A stretch of DNA of 64,000 bases from Uranotaenia lowii (GCF_029784155.1 NC_073692.1:419736352-419800351), one strand, 5' to 3'; counted from the stretch's first letter, positions 36,888 through 48,926 are shown. Notes: generated by a model not told the origin, from the sequence alone. A program made the numbers and translations.

Positions 36888-38031
36888 TGTAAAATATTCT
36901 AAGGAACGCCCTTTGAAATGGTTAAATTCAATGGAACTTATTAGATGAAACGGGAGCTCAATCGAGGAACAAAACTGTTTTTCGTAACAATGATCTTCAT
37001 ACTGATAAGTTGATTAAAATAATTCCTAGTTCTCTTGAGTGAGTTGAACTGTTTGATTGTATGCAGTCGTATAGAGTGTTGATAATGAATGCCAGCTAGT
37101 GAAATAATGAAAACAAATCTAACGAATTCGTCGCAGTTGTTATGACTCACTCAATTATTATTCATCCCTTTGTGTGACGACTACCCGAATAAAACCCTTC
37201 ATTTCATTCAACTAAGCCAAGAAATGTTGAAACAATAAATTTCAACCCCAATCAATGATGAAAATCATCAGGAAAAACGCATCCGGTTCAATACTTAAAG
37301 CCGTTGACAGTAGTGAAATAATCTGCCAATCATCAATAAACTCAATTGCGATTCGGTTCAAAAGTATCTGGGCGCCAATTCGCAATTTCTCTTCCCATTC
37401 ACCTATATACAAGCATTTCTCAGCAAGTGGACAACTGCTGCACATTTCGTCTGCCATTCAAGCCATTCTAAAGAATGAATCCTTCCCAGGCGAACTTATG
37501 AAATCTGTGGAACTTGTCGTTGATACTGGATTGCATTTCCTTTTTTTTTCATTCCACTAACTGTATCAAACCCCAGGCCAATAGCCAAGTTGAGATTTTT
37601 CTTTTTTGATTTTTTTGGCTCATTCAATGTGCTTGCGAATCTTAACAAATTTAAGCAGTTCAAGATACATCAAACTGACCTTTAAAATAGCTGTTTAGTT
37701 AAGTAAGGCGCCATACTTTGCAATTTGAATTGTTTAAAATAAACGCACCAAAAACAAAAAATAAGCCACAAAAATTGCAAAAAAAACATGATCAATACTC
37801 AGAACATAAAAAAAAGGACATTCTTCAATTTTAAAGCAACCATGACACCAATTCTAAAATAAATTTAAAGGACAAGAAAAAGAAATTTTGAAGTCAAAGA
37901 TTAAAAAAATAAATTAAAAAAGGCAGAAAAAATGTCAAATATACATTTTGAACGAATATTCATAATCGTAATAATGTAAAATAATTAAAATTACAAATTA
38001 GATAAAAAACCAAATCACAAACAGACTAGAA
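36888..38031. other. Upstream region of the insulin-like peptide gene, no other gene supported
   Basis: Overlapping open frames on both strands at 37242-37560 are longer than background for this AT content but match nothing I recognise. The remainder is A-rich. It may hold the ILP promoter or a 5' untranslated exon; no core promoter motif is convincing. Confidence 0.45.
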
Positions 38032-38945
38032 TGCCAAAAATAACAAAATTGTCAAAAATGTCAAAAATGTATAAAATGTCAAAAATGTCAAAAATGTCAA
38101 AATTGACAGAAAAGTCAAAAATGTCAAAAATGTCAAAAATGTCAAAAATGTCAAAATTGACAGAAAAGTCAAAAATGTCAAAAATGTCAAAAATGTCAAA
38201 AATGTCAAAAATGTCAAAAATGTCAAAAATGTCAAAAATGTCAAAAATGTCAAAAATGTCAAAAATGTCAAAAATTTCAAAAATGTCAAAAATGTCAAAA
38301 ATGTCAAAAATGTCAAAAATGTCAAAAATGTCAAAAATGTCAAAAATGTCAAAAATGTCAAAAATGTCAAAAATGTCAAAAATGTCAAAAATGTCAAAAA
38401 TGTCAAAAATGTCAAAAATGTCAAAAATGTCAAAAATGTCAAAAATGTCAAAAATGTCAAAAATGTCAAAAATGTCAAAAATGTCAAAAATGTCAAAAAT
38501 GTCAAAAATGTCAAAAATGTCAAAAATGTCAAAAATGTCAAAAATGTCAAAAATGTCAAAAATGTCAAAAATGTCAAAAATGTCAAAAATGTCAAAAATG
38601 TCAAAAATGTCAAAAATGTCAAAAATGACAAAAATGTCAAAAATTTCAAAAATGTCAAAAATGTCAAAAATGTCAAAAATGTCAAAAATGTCAAAAATGT
38701 CAAAAATGTCAAAAATGTCAAAAATGTCAAAAATGTCAAAAATGTCAAAAATGTCAAAAATGTCAAAAATGTCAAAAATGTCAAAAATGTCAAAAATGTC
38801 AAAAATGTCAAAAATGTCAAAAATGTCAAAAATGTCAAAAATGTCAAAAATGTCAAAAATGTCAAAAATGTCAAAAATGTCAAAAATGTCAAAAATGTCA
38901 AAAATGTCAAAAATGTCAAAAATGTCAAAAATGTCAAAAATGTCA
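38032..38945. repeat. 9-bp satellite array (AAAATGTCA)n, about 100 copies
   Basis: Nearly perfect tandem repeats of AAAATGTCA. A few marker variants recur: AAAATTGACAGAAAAGTC appears twice exactly 54 bp (six units) apart near 38097 and 38151, and an AAAATTTCA unit appears at about 38270 and 38640. This indicates block duplication of several units. Open frames in several phases encode MSK on + and DIF or FLT repeats on -. They follow automatically from the 9-bp period and are not genes. Confidence 0.97.
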
Positions 38946-39127
38946 TAAATGACAAAAATGACAAAAATGACAAAAATGACAAAAATGACAAAAATGACAA
39001 AAATGACAAAAATGACAAAAATGACAAAAATGACAAAAATGACAAAAATGACAAAAATGACAAAAATGACAAAAATGACAAAAATGACAAAAATGACAAA
39101 AATGACAAAAATGACAAAAATGACAAA
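38946..39127. repeat. 9-bp satellite array (AAAATGACA)n, left part
   Basis: At 38945 the unit switches abruptly from TGTCA to TGACA, a single-base change. It then continues as about 20 uniform copies until the SINE insertion. Frames of MTK or FVI repeats are artefacts. Confidence 0.97.
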
Positions 39128-39582
39128 ATGTATGTATGTTGGTAATCCACCATGGGTGCACGGATTCACCGCAGTTTCTGCCAAAGTATGGGTTCACATA
39201 CATTCCTTAGATTATTAGGTTCGACAAATCTCCAATGCAGCGCGCCACCATACCCGGACCCCATGGCTTCGTATGAACTGTTATGTGGTGAATGTATTGC
39301 GTGTGTTGATGTAGGTATATTTTGGAAGAACGAATCAATCAGGTGGGCTAGTTTACTTACAGGTATTCCGGCATCCGTGTATATACCTGGCCAGCTGGCA
39401 ACTGATTGAACATTCCAATTATATAGTCAGTTATATAATGAAACACATCTTACCTGTCGGCCCGCTTATGGGATTCGAACCCAAAAGTTTTTCTTGCCGA
39501 TACCGGGAATCGAACCCAGTACGCCTGGCGTACTAATACCAAACTCGCGCCAGCCTATCCACTAGACCACATCGGCGCTCAA
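39128..39582 (-). mobile_element. tRNA-derived SINE, family S2, inserted in the satellite
   Basis: On - the element starts with a tRNA-like head at 39576-39496. It continues through a unique body containing GGCAGAAACTGCGGTGAATC and ACCCATGGTGG, and ends in a (CATA)n tail (39128-39140). A second B-box-like GGGTTCGAATCCC lies just after the head (about 39463-39480). The satellite resumes on both sides with the same unit, so the TSD cannot be separated from the array. A related 3' end lies at about 59820-59916. Confidence 0.85.
39496..39576 (-). ncRNA. tRNA-like head of SINE S2 (not a functional tRNA)
   Basis: 81 nt with a 7-bp acceptor stem (GCCGATG with TATCGGC, one G-T pair) and a well formed T arm (CTGGG TTCGATT CCCGG). 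It has A and B boxes for RNA polymerase III. The anticodon arm is abnormal: the GGCG/CGCC stem closes about 17 nt instead of 7. It is embedded in a longer repeat, so I call it a SINE promoter rather than a tRNA gene. Confidence 0.75.
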
Positions 39583-40520
39583 ATGACAAAAATGACAAAA
39601 ATGACAAAAATGACAAAAATGACAAAAATGACAAAAATGACAAAAATGACAAAAATGACAAAAATGACAAAAATGACAAAAATGACAAAAATGACAAAAA
39701 TGACAAAAATGACAAAAATGACAAAAATGACAAAAATGACAAAAATGACAAAAATGACAAAAATGACAAAAATGACAAAAATGACAAAAATGACAAAAAT
39801 GACAAAAATGACAAAAATGACAAAAATGACAAAAATGACAAAAATGACAAAAATGACAAAAATGACAAAAATGACAAAAATGACAAAAATGACAAAAATG
39901 ACAAAAATGACAAAAATGACAAAAATGACAAAAATGACAAAAATGACAAAAATGACAAAAATGACAAAAATGACAAAAATGACAAAAATGACAAAAATGA
40001 CAAAAATGACAAAAATGACAAAAATGACAAAAATGACAAAAATGACAAAAATGACAAAAATGACAAAAATGACAAAAATGACAAAAATGACAAAAATGAC
40101 AAAAATGACAAAAATGACAAAAATGACAAAAATGACAAAAATGACAAAAATGACAAAAATGACAAAAATGACAAAAATGACAAAAATGACAAAAATGACA
40201 AAAATGACAAAAATGACAAAAATGACAAAAATGACAAAAATGACAAAAATGACAAAAATGACAAAAATGACAAAAATGACAAAAATGACAAAAATGACAA
40301 AAATGACAAAAATGACAAAAATGACAAAAATGACAAAAATGACAAAAATGACAAAAATGACAAAAATGACAAAAATGACAAAAATGACAAAAATGACAAA
40401 AATGACAAAAATGACAAAAATGACAAAAATGACAAAAATGACAAAAATGACAAAAATGACAAAAATGACAAAAATGACAAAAATGACAAAAATGACAAAA
40501 ATGACAAAAATGACAAAAAT
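39583..40520. repeat. 9-bp satellite array (AAAATGACA)n, right part, about 104 copies
   Basis: Essentially uniform AAAATGACA units, decaying only at the right end (40520-40570: ACCAAAAAATTTAAAAACGAC then TGTCA units again). The long frames on both strands are repeat artefacts. Confidence 0.97.
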
Positions 40521-40570
40521 ACCAAAAAATTTAAAAACGACAAAAATGCCAAAAATGTCAAAAATGTCTA

Positions 40571-43500
40571 ATGTGTTGTTTTTTTTTCTAATGTATTTCA
40601 GAAATCGCAAATAGATCAAGTGGAACAACATAAACAAAGTGAGTTCTTAGAAAGTTCAATCTTCTATGAGTGAGTATAGCACTTGTTTGGCAAGTCAGAC
40701 GCATCATGATTGCACTTAAAGATGACTATAACCGATAATGTTTCGCAGCAGCCATTATCACATGCCTTGACACGTTTTAACGTGCCGTACACTGAAACAA
40801 AAAAAAATTATCGTCGTTCTTTATATTTACGACAATTCTACTACTTCATCTAACGAAAAATCGATCTTAACTCTCATGTTTCTGTAGTTATAGTTAGGAA
40901 TGTTTAGCAGTCAAAAGAGGATCAAACTTAGTTTATGTTCTCCATAATTGAAGTTTTGCATTACTTTTCTGATGTAAAAACTTATTTTTGCAGTGTCGGT
41001 TGCGTTTGAGTTTAAACCACTATCAAAGTGGGGGTAAGGAAGGTCGAGGATGCTGCAGCTCTTAAAATAGACATTCTTGACAGCTTATAAAAATTATAAT
41101 AAAAAATTCGGGAAACATTATTTTTCCCTACTATTTGATGAAATTTTTTTGATTGAGACCTAGATGATGCCCTGAGTACCCGCATAATGTTTCGCACATA
41201 CCCTCGAAGAGAGAGCGCGTGGCTTATCAGCTGCAGAGTAATAAAAAAGCAATTCTTTTTACGACCGCGTAGCTCGAGATTCTCATCCGTCTTGCTGCTG
41301 TGTGCATGATGCTTATTCAGCTAAACGTTTCTACTAAAGATGGAGCCAGAACACTCGACCTGACCTGCATTTTCTGGTACAGTAGCAAGGTAAAAGAACT
41401 AGGAGGAATGTATGTTGTACGTACCGAGAACGAAAAATCTCCGCCGAACATGACACAGCGATTAGTCATACTCGTGTCACATTTGCTGAATTATCGTCGA
41501 TCCATGTTTTTTCCCTCCTTCGTCCATTTAGCGCTTTTTTCTCGGAAGGATAATGATGGTCGCCAAATAGGAGAAGAAGCAAAAAAAACGGTAGCAGACG
41601 AGCGTGTAAACATTCCTCCATATGAGGGCGGATCGGAATTGACGTTTGCACACCTATCGAACTTGTAATTGAAACAAGTGACCCTTCTTATGCTACTTCT
41701 TCCCACAGCACGAGATAGAATTTCCGGCTGGATTGTCCCTCGGAATCAGCCAATTTGGGCCAAACGTTTGGAATGCAATCTCAATTAAATTTAAACGTGC
41801 TGTCGAGCTTCAATCGAAATGTTAGATCTGTTCTCATAAAAATGTTAAGGAACGGACTCAACCTTGCAGATTTGAATTCTTCAACGAAATAGTAATCTTG
41901 ATATATTTATCTTGATTGTGAAATCTTCTGAAAATCTGAACTTGAATTATAAATATTAATTCTACATGCATTTTTTTTATTCTAATGTTGAATATATTTC
42001 CGAATTTTCTTACTATTTTTGAATCTAAATTCCAGAACTGAATGTTCAATTATGAAAGAGGAATCAAAATTTTGATGTTTTGTTTTGGATGATTTCAAAT
42101 AAATTGTTCAAAACTGAATTTCAATCAAGAAGTGAGAAAATTAATGGGAGAGAATTCTTCATCTGGGGTTAGTTTTTGAGGTTTTAGTATCAGTTCTGAG
42201 CGTAGGTTGTAGAACCTTACTGAATTATCAAAATTTTATCGAGAATTTTATTTTTTTTCCTGTAGAAATTATTTGCAAATATTGATCTTCCGTACAGAAT
42301 CGTGTGGACTGCCCCTACAGGAGATATCCAAAATTCATCCCCGGCAATTGAGAAATGTTCATCAGGTGGTGGAAATGTCTTGCCTTACATTTCAATAATG
42401 AATGGTTGTGAATTTCAACACTCCCGAACCTATAATCAATTTCTCTCTACCAACCAATTGCAAACCCATATTTCACGAAACACCACTAGGCGTTCAGTTT
42501 TTATTCCCAAAATCGAACAACCACTCTTTGTAATGTAGAGTAAAGATCCTTTATGGGCTTTGAAAGATAAAAACACATATTTCATTCCAAAATATGCTAT
42601 TTTGAATTTGAAATTGTTATTTTTATTCAAATAAAATTTTCTATTTTTTATGTTCAACACACAAACAATTTTAAAGACCTTCACCCTTTAAGCTTGCTAC
42701 TACTATTTTACACCCGAATTTGGAGTTCATATCCGCTTCCCTACCAATCGATAGTTCTGGTCCAAATCGATTCGAACGTACAAAACGTACAACTTCATCA
42801 TACACACGAACTACTACTCTTCACCTCGTTGTACCCCGTTTTTTGGCACATGGGATATGACTCTGGATCGAAGGTGGTTCTGGCAGGTTTTGGTTAACCG
42901 CAACAAACGCTTTCCAGCTAGCCAGTCCGTACCAGTAAGAAGGATCAGATGTATGGGAGCTTTCGGTTGCAATTTTCCATTCACAAATATCGAATGGAGT
43001 CAGGTGGCTGCTCGGTGTTTTCGACACTTGCAATTTGTTTGTTTTCTGTTGGTCGTACCAGTTTGTGGCAGCATTTTTGATGAACTGGCCCGTCTCGTTG
43101 GGTTAAAGCCAGTAGTTTTGTTTTGTTTAAATTTAACAAAAATATTTTGTAAATATTCAGACCATTGAATGTTTATTAGAATCGTTCTATTTCCGATAAT
43201 TCAGTGTTTTGCTTTGTTTGATTAACATAATACCTGTATTTTTTAAAAGAATCAGATAAAAATTTAAATTTTGATAAGACGGTAAAAATGTAGATTTGAC
43301 ACTTAAATGCTTGCAGAATCAGTTGAACGTAAGTTGCACACATGCTACTCCATAAGGGAAGAACAAAAACAGAAAACTTGACAACCGACCAAATTGCTTT
43401 TTCTCAGAATCTTATTTGAGGTTTGTTTCTATTTATTGCATGGTAAAATTTCGTTTTTTGAAGAGTGTTTGTCACTGTCGAGGTTAATTTGCCATAAAAT

Positions 43501-43867
43501 CGAAAAATGTCTGGAAAGAATGTTCATCATCGCTATGACATTTCCCATTCAAAGAAAGCCATATCTCATCAAAGAAATTCAAAGTACTCAAAGGTTTGGT
43601 CATAAACATTAATGACGTTTTTGTGGTTGAATTGCTTCTGCTTAGTATTTACTTACTGATGCTGGTTATACCTATTAAAATGTTAGTTTTTATCATTTTT
43701 TAATGTTTAATTTGATCTACTTTATGTTTGATTTGGTTACCTGGAGGCAAAATCTGTGAAATCTGGATTATGTCCAAAATGCTGTGTTCTGTGAACTGAT
43801 TCTATGGTGATTATTCATCCTAAATTATACGAAATTACAGACTGTTCTGTGATTTCGAAAACCTTGC
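40571..43867. other. Intergenic region, no gene supported
   Basis: A GC-richer pocket at 42700-43110 and another at 41180-41700 have open frames on both strands without a recognised domain. They could be regulatory DNA or unrecognised exons. The remainder is AT-rich. Confidence 0.4.
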
Positions 43868-44130
43868 ATGAGACCTGTGAAATAAGACATGATACTAAGA
43901 TTTGAGACCTGAGATTTGAGACCTGAGATTTGAGATCTGAGGTTTGAAATTTGACACAGACTTAGACCTGAGACATGAGCCCTCAAACATAAAAATGGGA
44001 TCATAGACCTGAAACATGAGAACTGCGATCTGTGACTTGAGACCTGAGACTTTAAGACCTTAAGACCATAGCCTTGAGACATGAGAAATGAAACAACGGC
44101 AATGAGACATGCAACCTGAAACATGGTACC
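43868..44130. repeat. Degenerate tandem repeats of TGAGACCTGA type
   Basis: Loosely periodic (about 10-11 bp) TGAGACCTGAGATT-like units. Coding potential is absent. Confidence 0.75.
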
Positions 44131-44137
44131 CTCGTTC

Positions 44138-44204
44138 GTTTTTGGCAACATGCGATTTTGGCAACATTCGATTTTGGCAACATTCGATTTTGGCAACATC
44201 CTTT
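44138..44204. repeat. 16-bp tandem repeat GATTTTGGCAACATTC, about four copies
   Basis: Four near-identical 16-bp units, directly followed by a short inverted piece (GTGCCAAAATCGAACG at about 44213-44228). Confidence 0.85.
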
Positions 44205-44699
44205 TTGGCACATGTGCCAAAATCGAACGATTTTCAAACAAAACAAACATTTAGTTTTAGCTATAACAGGACCAATATAATTGAGACAACACCGAAAAAA
44301 AACGTTTCTACGTTCAGAAATGGTGATAGAAAACAACAAAAAAGCAAAAGTTTTTAAAAAAGTTATGTAGTACTCAAAAATCACAAAAAGATTAAAAAAA
44401 TAAAAACAAACACAAACAAAAGACTAAAAATGACAAAAATCATCTTAAAAATTATGAAGAATGACAAAAACAGCAAAAATGACAGAAAAAAACAAAGTTG
44501 ATGAACAAAAAAAAAAACTAAAAATTGCATCAAAAACATGACAAAAAAAAATTAAAATTTTCAATGTGGTCAGAAATTGACTTAAAATAACGATAACGAT
44601 AAGAATAATATTATACAAGTCATTTTGTAAAAATAAGAGAAAAAATCGATTGATTTTAGCAACTCAAAATGTACGGCCATGTTGCAAAAACGAACGGGG

Positions 44700-45852
44700 T
44701 CTGTATATGGAAAATTGGAAAAGTAAGAAAAGAGAAGTGAGAAGTGAGCAGTGGCAAGTGAGAAGGAAGAAGTGAAAAGTAAGAAGTGAGAAATTAGAAG
44801 TGAAAAGTGAAAAATTAGGAAATGAGAAATGAGAAATGAGAAATGAGAAATGAGAAATGAGAAATGAGAAATGAGAAATGAGAAATGAGAAATGAGAAAT
44901 GAGAAATGAGAAATGAGAAATGAGAAATGAGAAATGAGAAATGAGAAATGAGAAATGAGAAATGAGAAATGAGAAATGAGAAATGAGAAATGAGAAATGA
45001 GAAATGAGAAATGAGAAATGAGAAATGAGAAATGAGAAATGAGAAATGAGAAATGAGAAATGAGAAATGAGAAATGAGAAATGAGAAATGAAAAATGAAA
45101 AGTGAAAAGTAAAAGTGAGAAGTGAAGAGTGAGAAGATAGGAATGAGAAGAGAGAAGTGAGAAGTGAGAAGTGAGAAGTGAGAAGTGAGAAGTGAGAAGT
45201 GAGAAGTGAGAAGTGAATAATAAGAAGTGAGAAGTGAGAAGTGAAAAGTGAGAAATGAGAAGTTAGAAGTGAGAAGTGAGAAATGAGAAGTGAGAAGTGA
45301 GAAGTAAGATGTAAGATTTGAAAAGTGAGAAGTGAGAAATGAAAAATGAGAAGTAAGATGTTAGAAATGAAAGGAGAGAAGTTAGAAGTGAGAAGTGAGA
45401 ATCAAGAAGTGAGGATCGCTAAGTGAGAAGTGAGATGTGAGAAGTGAAAAGTTTGAAGTTTCAAGTGAGATGTGAGAAGTGTGAAGTGAGAAGTGAGAAG
45501 TGAGAAATTAGAAGTGAGAAGTTAGAAGTTAGAAGTTCGAAGTTAGAAGTTAGAAGTTAGAAGTTAGAAGTTAGAAGTTAGAAGTTAGAAGTTAGAAGTT
45601 AGAAGTTAGAAGTTAGAAGTTAGAAGTTAGAAGTTAGAAGTTAGAAGTTAGAAGTTAGAAGTTAGAAGTTAGAAGTTAGAAGTTAGAAGTTAGAAGTTAG
45701 AAGTAAGAAGTAAGAAGTTAGAAGTTAGAAGTTAGAAGTTGGAAGTTAGAAGTTAGAAGTTAGAAGTTAGTAGTTAGAAGTTAGAAGTTAGTAGTTAGAA
45801 GTTAGAAGTTAGAAGTTAGAAGTTAGGAGTTAGAAGTTAGAAGTTAGAAGTT
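44700..45852. repeat. Ordered 7-bp arrays AGAAATG, AGAAGTG, AGAAGTT
   Basis: Three successive domains share a 7-bp period. They are (GAGAAAT)n at about 44819-45089 (about 38 copies), a more degenerate (GAGAAGT)n at about 45100-45520, and (GTTAGAA)n at about 45541-45852 (about 44 copies). Neighbouring domains differ by one base in the unit. The last domain continues briefly after the foldback element (46314-46345). Confidence 0.95.
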
Positions 45853-45882
45853 TTTTTTTTAACGAATAGTCACCGTTGATTG

Positions 45883-46314
45883 TTATTATATGATAGTTTA
45901 ATGGCATTGCGGTGAACTTTTTACTACGAAAATTCTTGATAGAAGAATTACAGATTGAAATTAAATGACGGATAGACAAAGCAGATGCTTAATAGAAGAA
46001 AATTGAAAGATGTTGAAAATGAGCCAAGAGCATATTTTTATGGAAAGCTTCGGGTTGGATGTATGGGTGAACGTAATTGCGCCTCTCGCTATTACTTCTC
46101 TCAGCCATTCAATTGATGCGGGACAAAGGGTCTAGAATGCACCTTTGAAGCTTTCCATAAAAATATGCTCTTGGCTCATTTTCAACTTCTTTCAATTTTC
46201 TTCTATTAAGCATCTGCTTTGTCTATCCGTCATTTAATTTTAATCTGTAATTCTTCTATCAAGAATTTTCGTAGTTAAAAGTTCACCGCAATGCCATTAA
46301 ACTATCATATAATA
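45883..46314. mobile_element. 432-bp foldback/MITE inserted in the (GTTAGAA)n array
   Basis: Arms 45883-46051 and 46147-46314, about 168 bp each, are near-perfect inverted repeats (TTATTATATGATAGTTTAAT at the outer end, GGAAAGCTTC at the inner). The loop is about 95 bp. The 7-bp array resumes immediately to the right. On the left about 30 extra bases (T-run then AACGAATAGTCACCG) separate the arm from the array. There is no coding capacity. Confidence 0.88.
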
Positions 46315-46345
46315 AGTTAGAAGTTAGAAGTTAGAAGGTAGGAGT

Positions 46346-47018
46346 TGGAAATTGGAAATTAGAAGTGAAAAAAAGCATGAGAAATTAGGAGTGAGAAGTG
46401 AGACGTGAGAATTGAAAAATGAGATGTCGGAAGGGATTGACAGCTATGAATGAAGAATGTTTATTTTAAAAATGCAATTAAAATACACTTAGGTATCTGC
46501 TAACAAAAAAACGTTCAAAATTTAATTAAAAAATCATCAAAACACTTAACAAAAAGTTTTAAAACATTAAAAACTTTCGTTAGCAGTACGTTTAACTCAA
46601 AAAGTCAATAGCAGCAGTATTCTCGAATCGAAGTATTATAATGTATTTCTTTTACATACCCACCATGATTCAATTTTTCAGTTAAATTTCAACCGAAAAC
46701 AGTCCATAAAAAATGCTATCGAAAACAAATAAGTTTAAAATATTTTTAGTTAAATGAATTGCTCGATTAAAATTCAAAGAAATTTAAACTAGTTTTATTT
46801 TTCTGTTCATTCCAAAACTATTCAAAAAATAAAGTCTCATCGTTTTAGCTCTGGAAATAAGAAATGAATCGATTGCTTTGTTTTAAATAAATTCCAATCC
46901 TTCAATTAAACACTTTTTAGGCTGATTTCTGGAAACATTTTTTTTTTTCAAAGTCAATGGACCAGCATTTAGTTTAGTTTAATCAAATATAAACTTTTCA
47001 TTAAATGGGGTATTAAAA
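46346..47018. other. AT-rich spacer downstream of esterase gene 2
   Basis: No gene or structured repeat is seen apart from scattered AGAAGTG remnants up to about 46420. Confidence 0.5.
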
Positions 47019-48926
47019 TTATGCTACTTTGTTGAATAGCTCCTGGTAGCTGGCGTCTACCTCTTCACACTCGTAGTAAAAAAGACACCGATAGATCATG
47101 TTCCAAAACTGATAAAGCTCCGAAATTTGATCTGCATCGTCTCTAACCTCGATCGTATCATCAAAGTTTAAATACTTTGCGTCAGTCGAACTTCCGATGT
47201 ATGGTGGCCAGATGACTTCATATTGCTCAGCGATGTTAGGTGGAGTTGGCTCCCTGAAAGATAAAGCATTTTTCAAAAAAATTGTTCAGAAATGGAAGGG
47301 TATAACAATTTAAACAAACCCATATTTTACGAAGTTTGAAACCATTCCAACCATCTTCCTGTGCATTTTCCATTCTCGTTCATAATTTTCTGGATTAGCC
47401 AAGGCTTCTTGAACATTGTAAGGAGAAAAAATATAACCCAAATCATCCCCATGAACAGCTCCGTAACGTTTTTCGAAGTCTCGATCCTTGAAGTGCTGGT
47501 TCTTGTAGAACCCAAACTTTCCATCGAACTCGAATCGGTAGGAGAAAACGGGAGCTTTGTTCAGGTTTTTGGCCAATGCTTTGGTAAGTTGTTTGATTGG
47601 GTAGTAAATATTGGCCATATTGGCCAACTTTCGAAAGAAAAACGGATCCCGAGAGGATTCGTTTTTGTTGTAGATTAAGACACGGATCATCTCATGAAGG
47701 GACATATTTTTGCTGTTGGGGTAATTGAAACCCATTTGAATGTCATTGGCATATACCAACACCAGCTCGAATTCGGTAGAAGTTTGACCAACCATGACGG
47801 GGACTTCGTTAAAAGGGGTTTCGAGAATTAGCTCACGGGGTAATGCTTTTAAGAAATTTTTCGTTTGTGTTGAAGTATCAAACGTGGGTATAAAGCTTGG
47901 ATGATACATACTGAAAGATTCAAAAACGTTGAAATCATGCATAAAAAAGCTTTTGACATCAACATTTTGAAGATCCCTTAGAGATGAAATGTTCAGTTTT
48001 TTTATGAGATTATCTGTGAAGTAAGATTGACCATACAGAAATGCCCATGGGCTAAGCATCGAGCCACTAAGCAAGATGACACCATGGAAGAGACCACGTG
48101 ATGCCTCCATGTACAGGTGATAGGACACGGATGCTGAACCAGCACTCTGACCCATCAGGGTAACCCTTTGAGGATCTCCTCCGAAAGCATGAATATGCAT
48201 CTGAATCCACCGCAAAGCTGTCGTTTGATCCTTGAGACCGAAATTTCCTTTTACATTGAACTCCGGGTAATACAAAAATCCAAGTGCAGAGAGACGATAG
48301 TTTATGCTCACTATTAGGAGACCCTAAAAAAATATTTGTTAGGGGTTTATGTTTTTTCAAGTATTGAATAACAATACCTGTTCAATAAGCAAATCAACAC
48401 CATAACCAACGTTTGCAGAAGAAGAACCTGTCATGAATGATCCTCCGTGAATGAATACTATTACGTGATACTTGTTATTGGTGCTTCCAATGCTGTTTGG
48501 TGACATGGGAGAGTAAATATTCATAACAAGACAATCTTCATCTCCCAAAACGTCTTTGGGCTCTCGATAATTATCTTCCTGGGGACATATCGATCCGAGA
48601 GAAGTGTAGTTCTGATCCAAACTTGGTTGAAATAATACTGCATCCTGTAAAAAAGAATAACTTTTTTATTATTTTACAACTCTTTCACTAAAAATGTATA
48701 ACACAACCTTGAATCGCAAAGCTCCCACCGGTGGTTCCGCATATCGGACACCCAAAAAAGCACAAAAAGGCACCTCGTTGAATGTGTGGTTCAATATTCC
48801 AAATCCGGCGCTACGATCGTTCAACTTTACCGTGCAAAGAGGCTCCGCAGAACTTTCCCTGGAATGGAAAACAACACTTACTAAAAATGCAGCAGCAACG
48901 AGATGCAGCAGCTTTGCTGTCGTCAT
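47019..48926 (-). CDS. Secreted carboxylesterase (type B), gene 2
   Basis: Four exons on -: 48926-48708, 48644-48378, 48323-47320 and 47253-47019, with GT/AG introns of 63, 54 and 66 bp in phases 0, 0, 2. The predicted protein is 574 aa. I start at the ATG of MTTAKLLHLVAAAF, which gives a clear signal peptide. The upstream in-frame codons have no ATG. Landmarks are VRYAEPP, EDCLVMNIYSP, oxyanion HGGSF, nucleophile GQSAG (Ser at about 222), Glu in TSTEFELV and His in VHGDDLGYIF. The triad is intact, so an active secreted esterase is likely. The C-terminus is acidic (VRDDADQISELY, YECEEVD) as in the 60.7-kb gene. It is closer to genes 3 and 4 than to gene 1 in motif details. Confidence 0.95.

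Noticed and set aside
39496..39576. A functional tRNA gene
   Set aside because: The anticodon arm is abnormal and the sequence is the head of a longer SINE whose 3' part recurs at 59.8 kb.
38032..40520. CRISPR array
   Set aside because: There are no spacers, the unit is 9 bp, and the genome is eukaryotic.
38015..40637. Long frames (300-390 codons) of MSK, MTK, DIF, FVI or FLS repeats on both strands
   Set aside because: They follow automatically from a 9-bp unit without stops. They have no start context, no complexity, and exist in several frames at once.
41300..41668. 122-codon forward frame
   Set aside because: No recognisable domain, and an overlapping antisense frame of similar length exists. 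There is not enough support for a gene.
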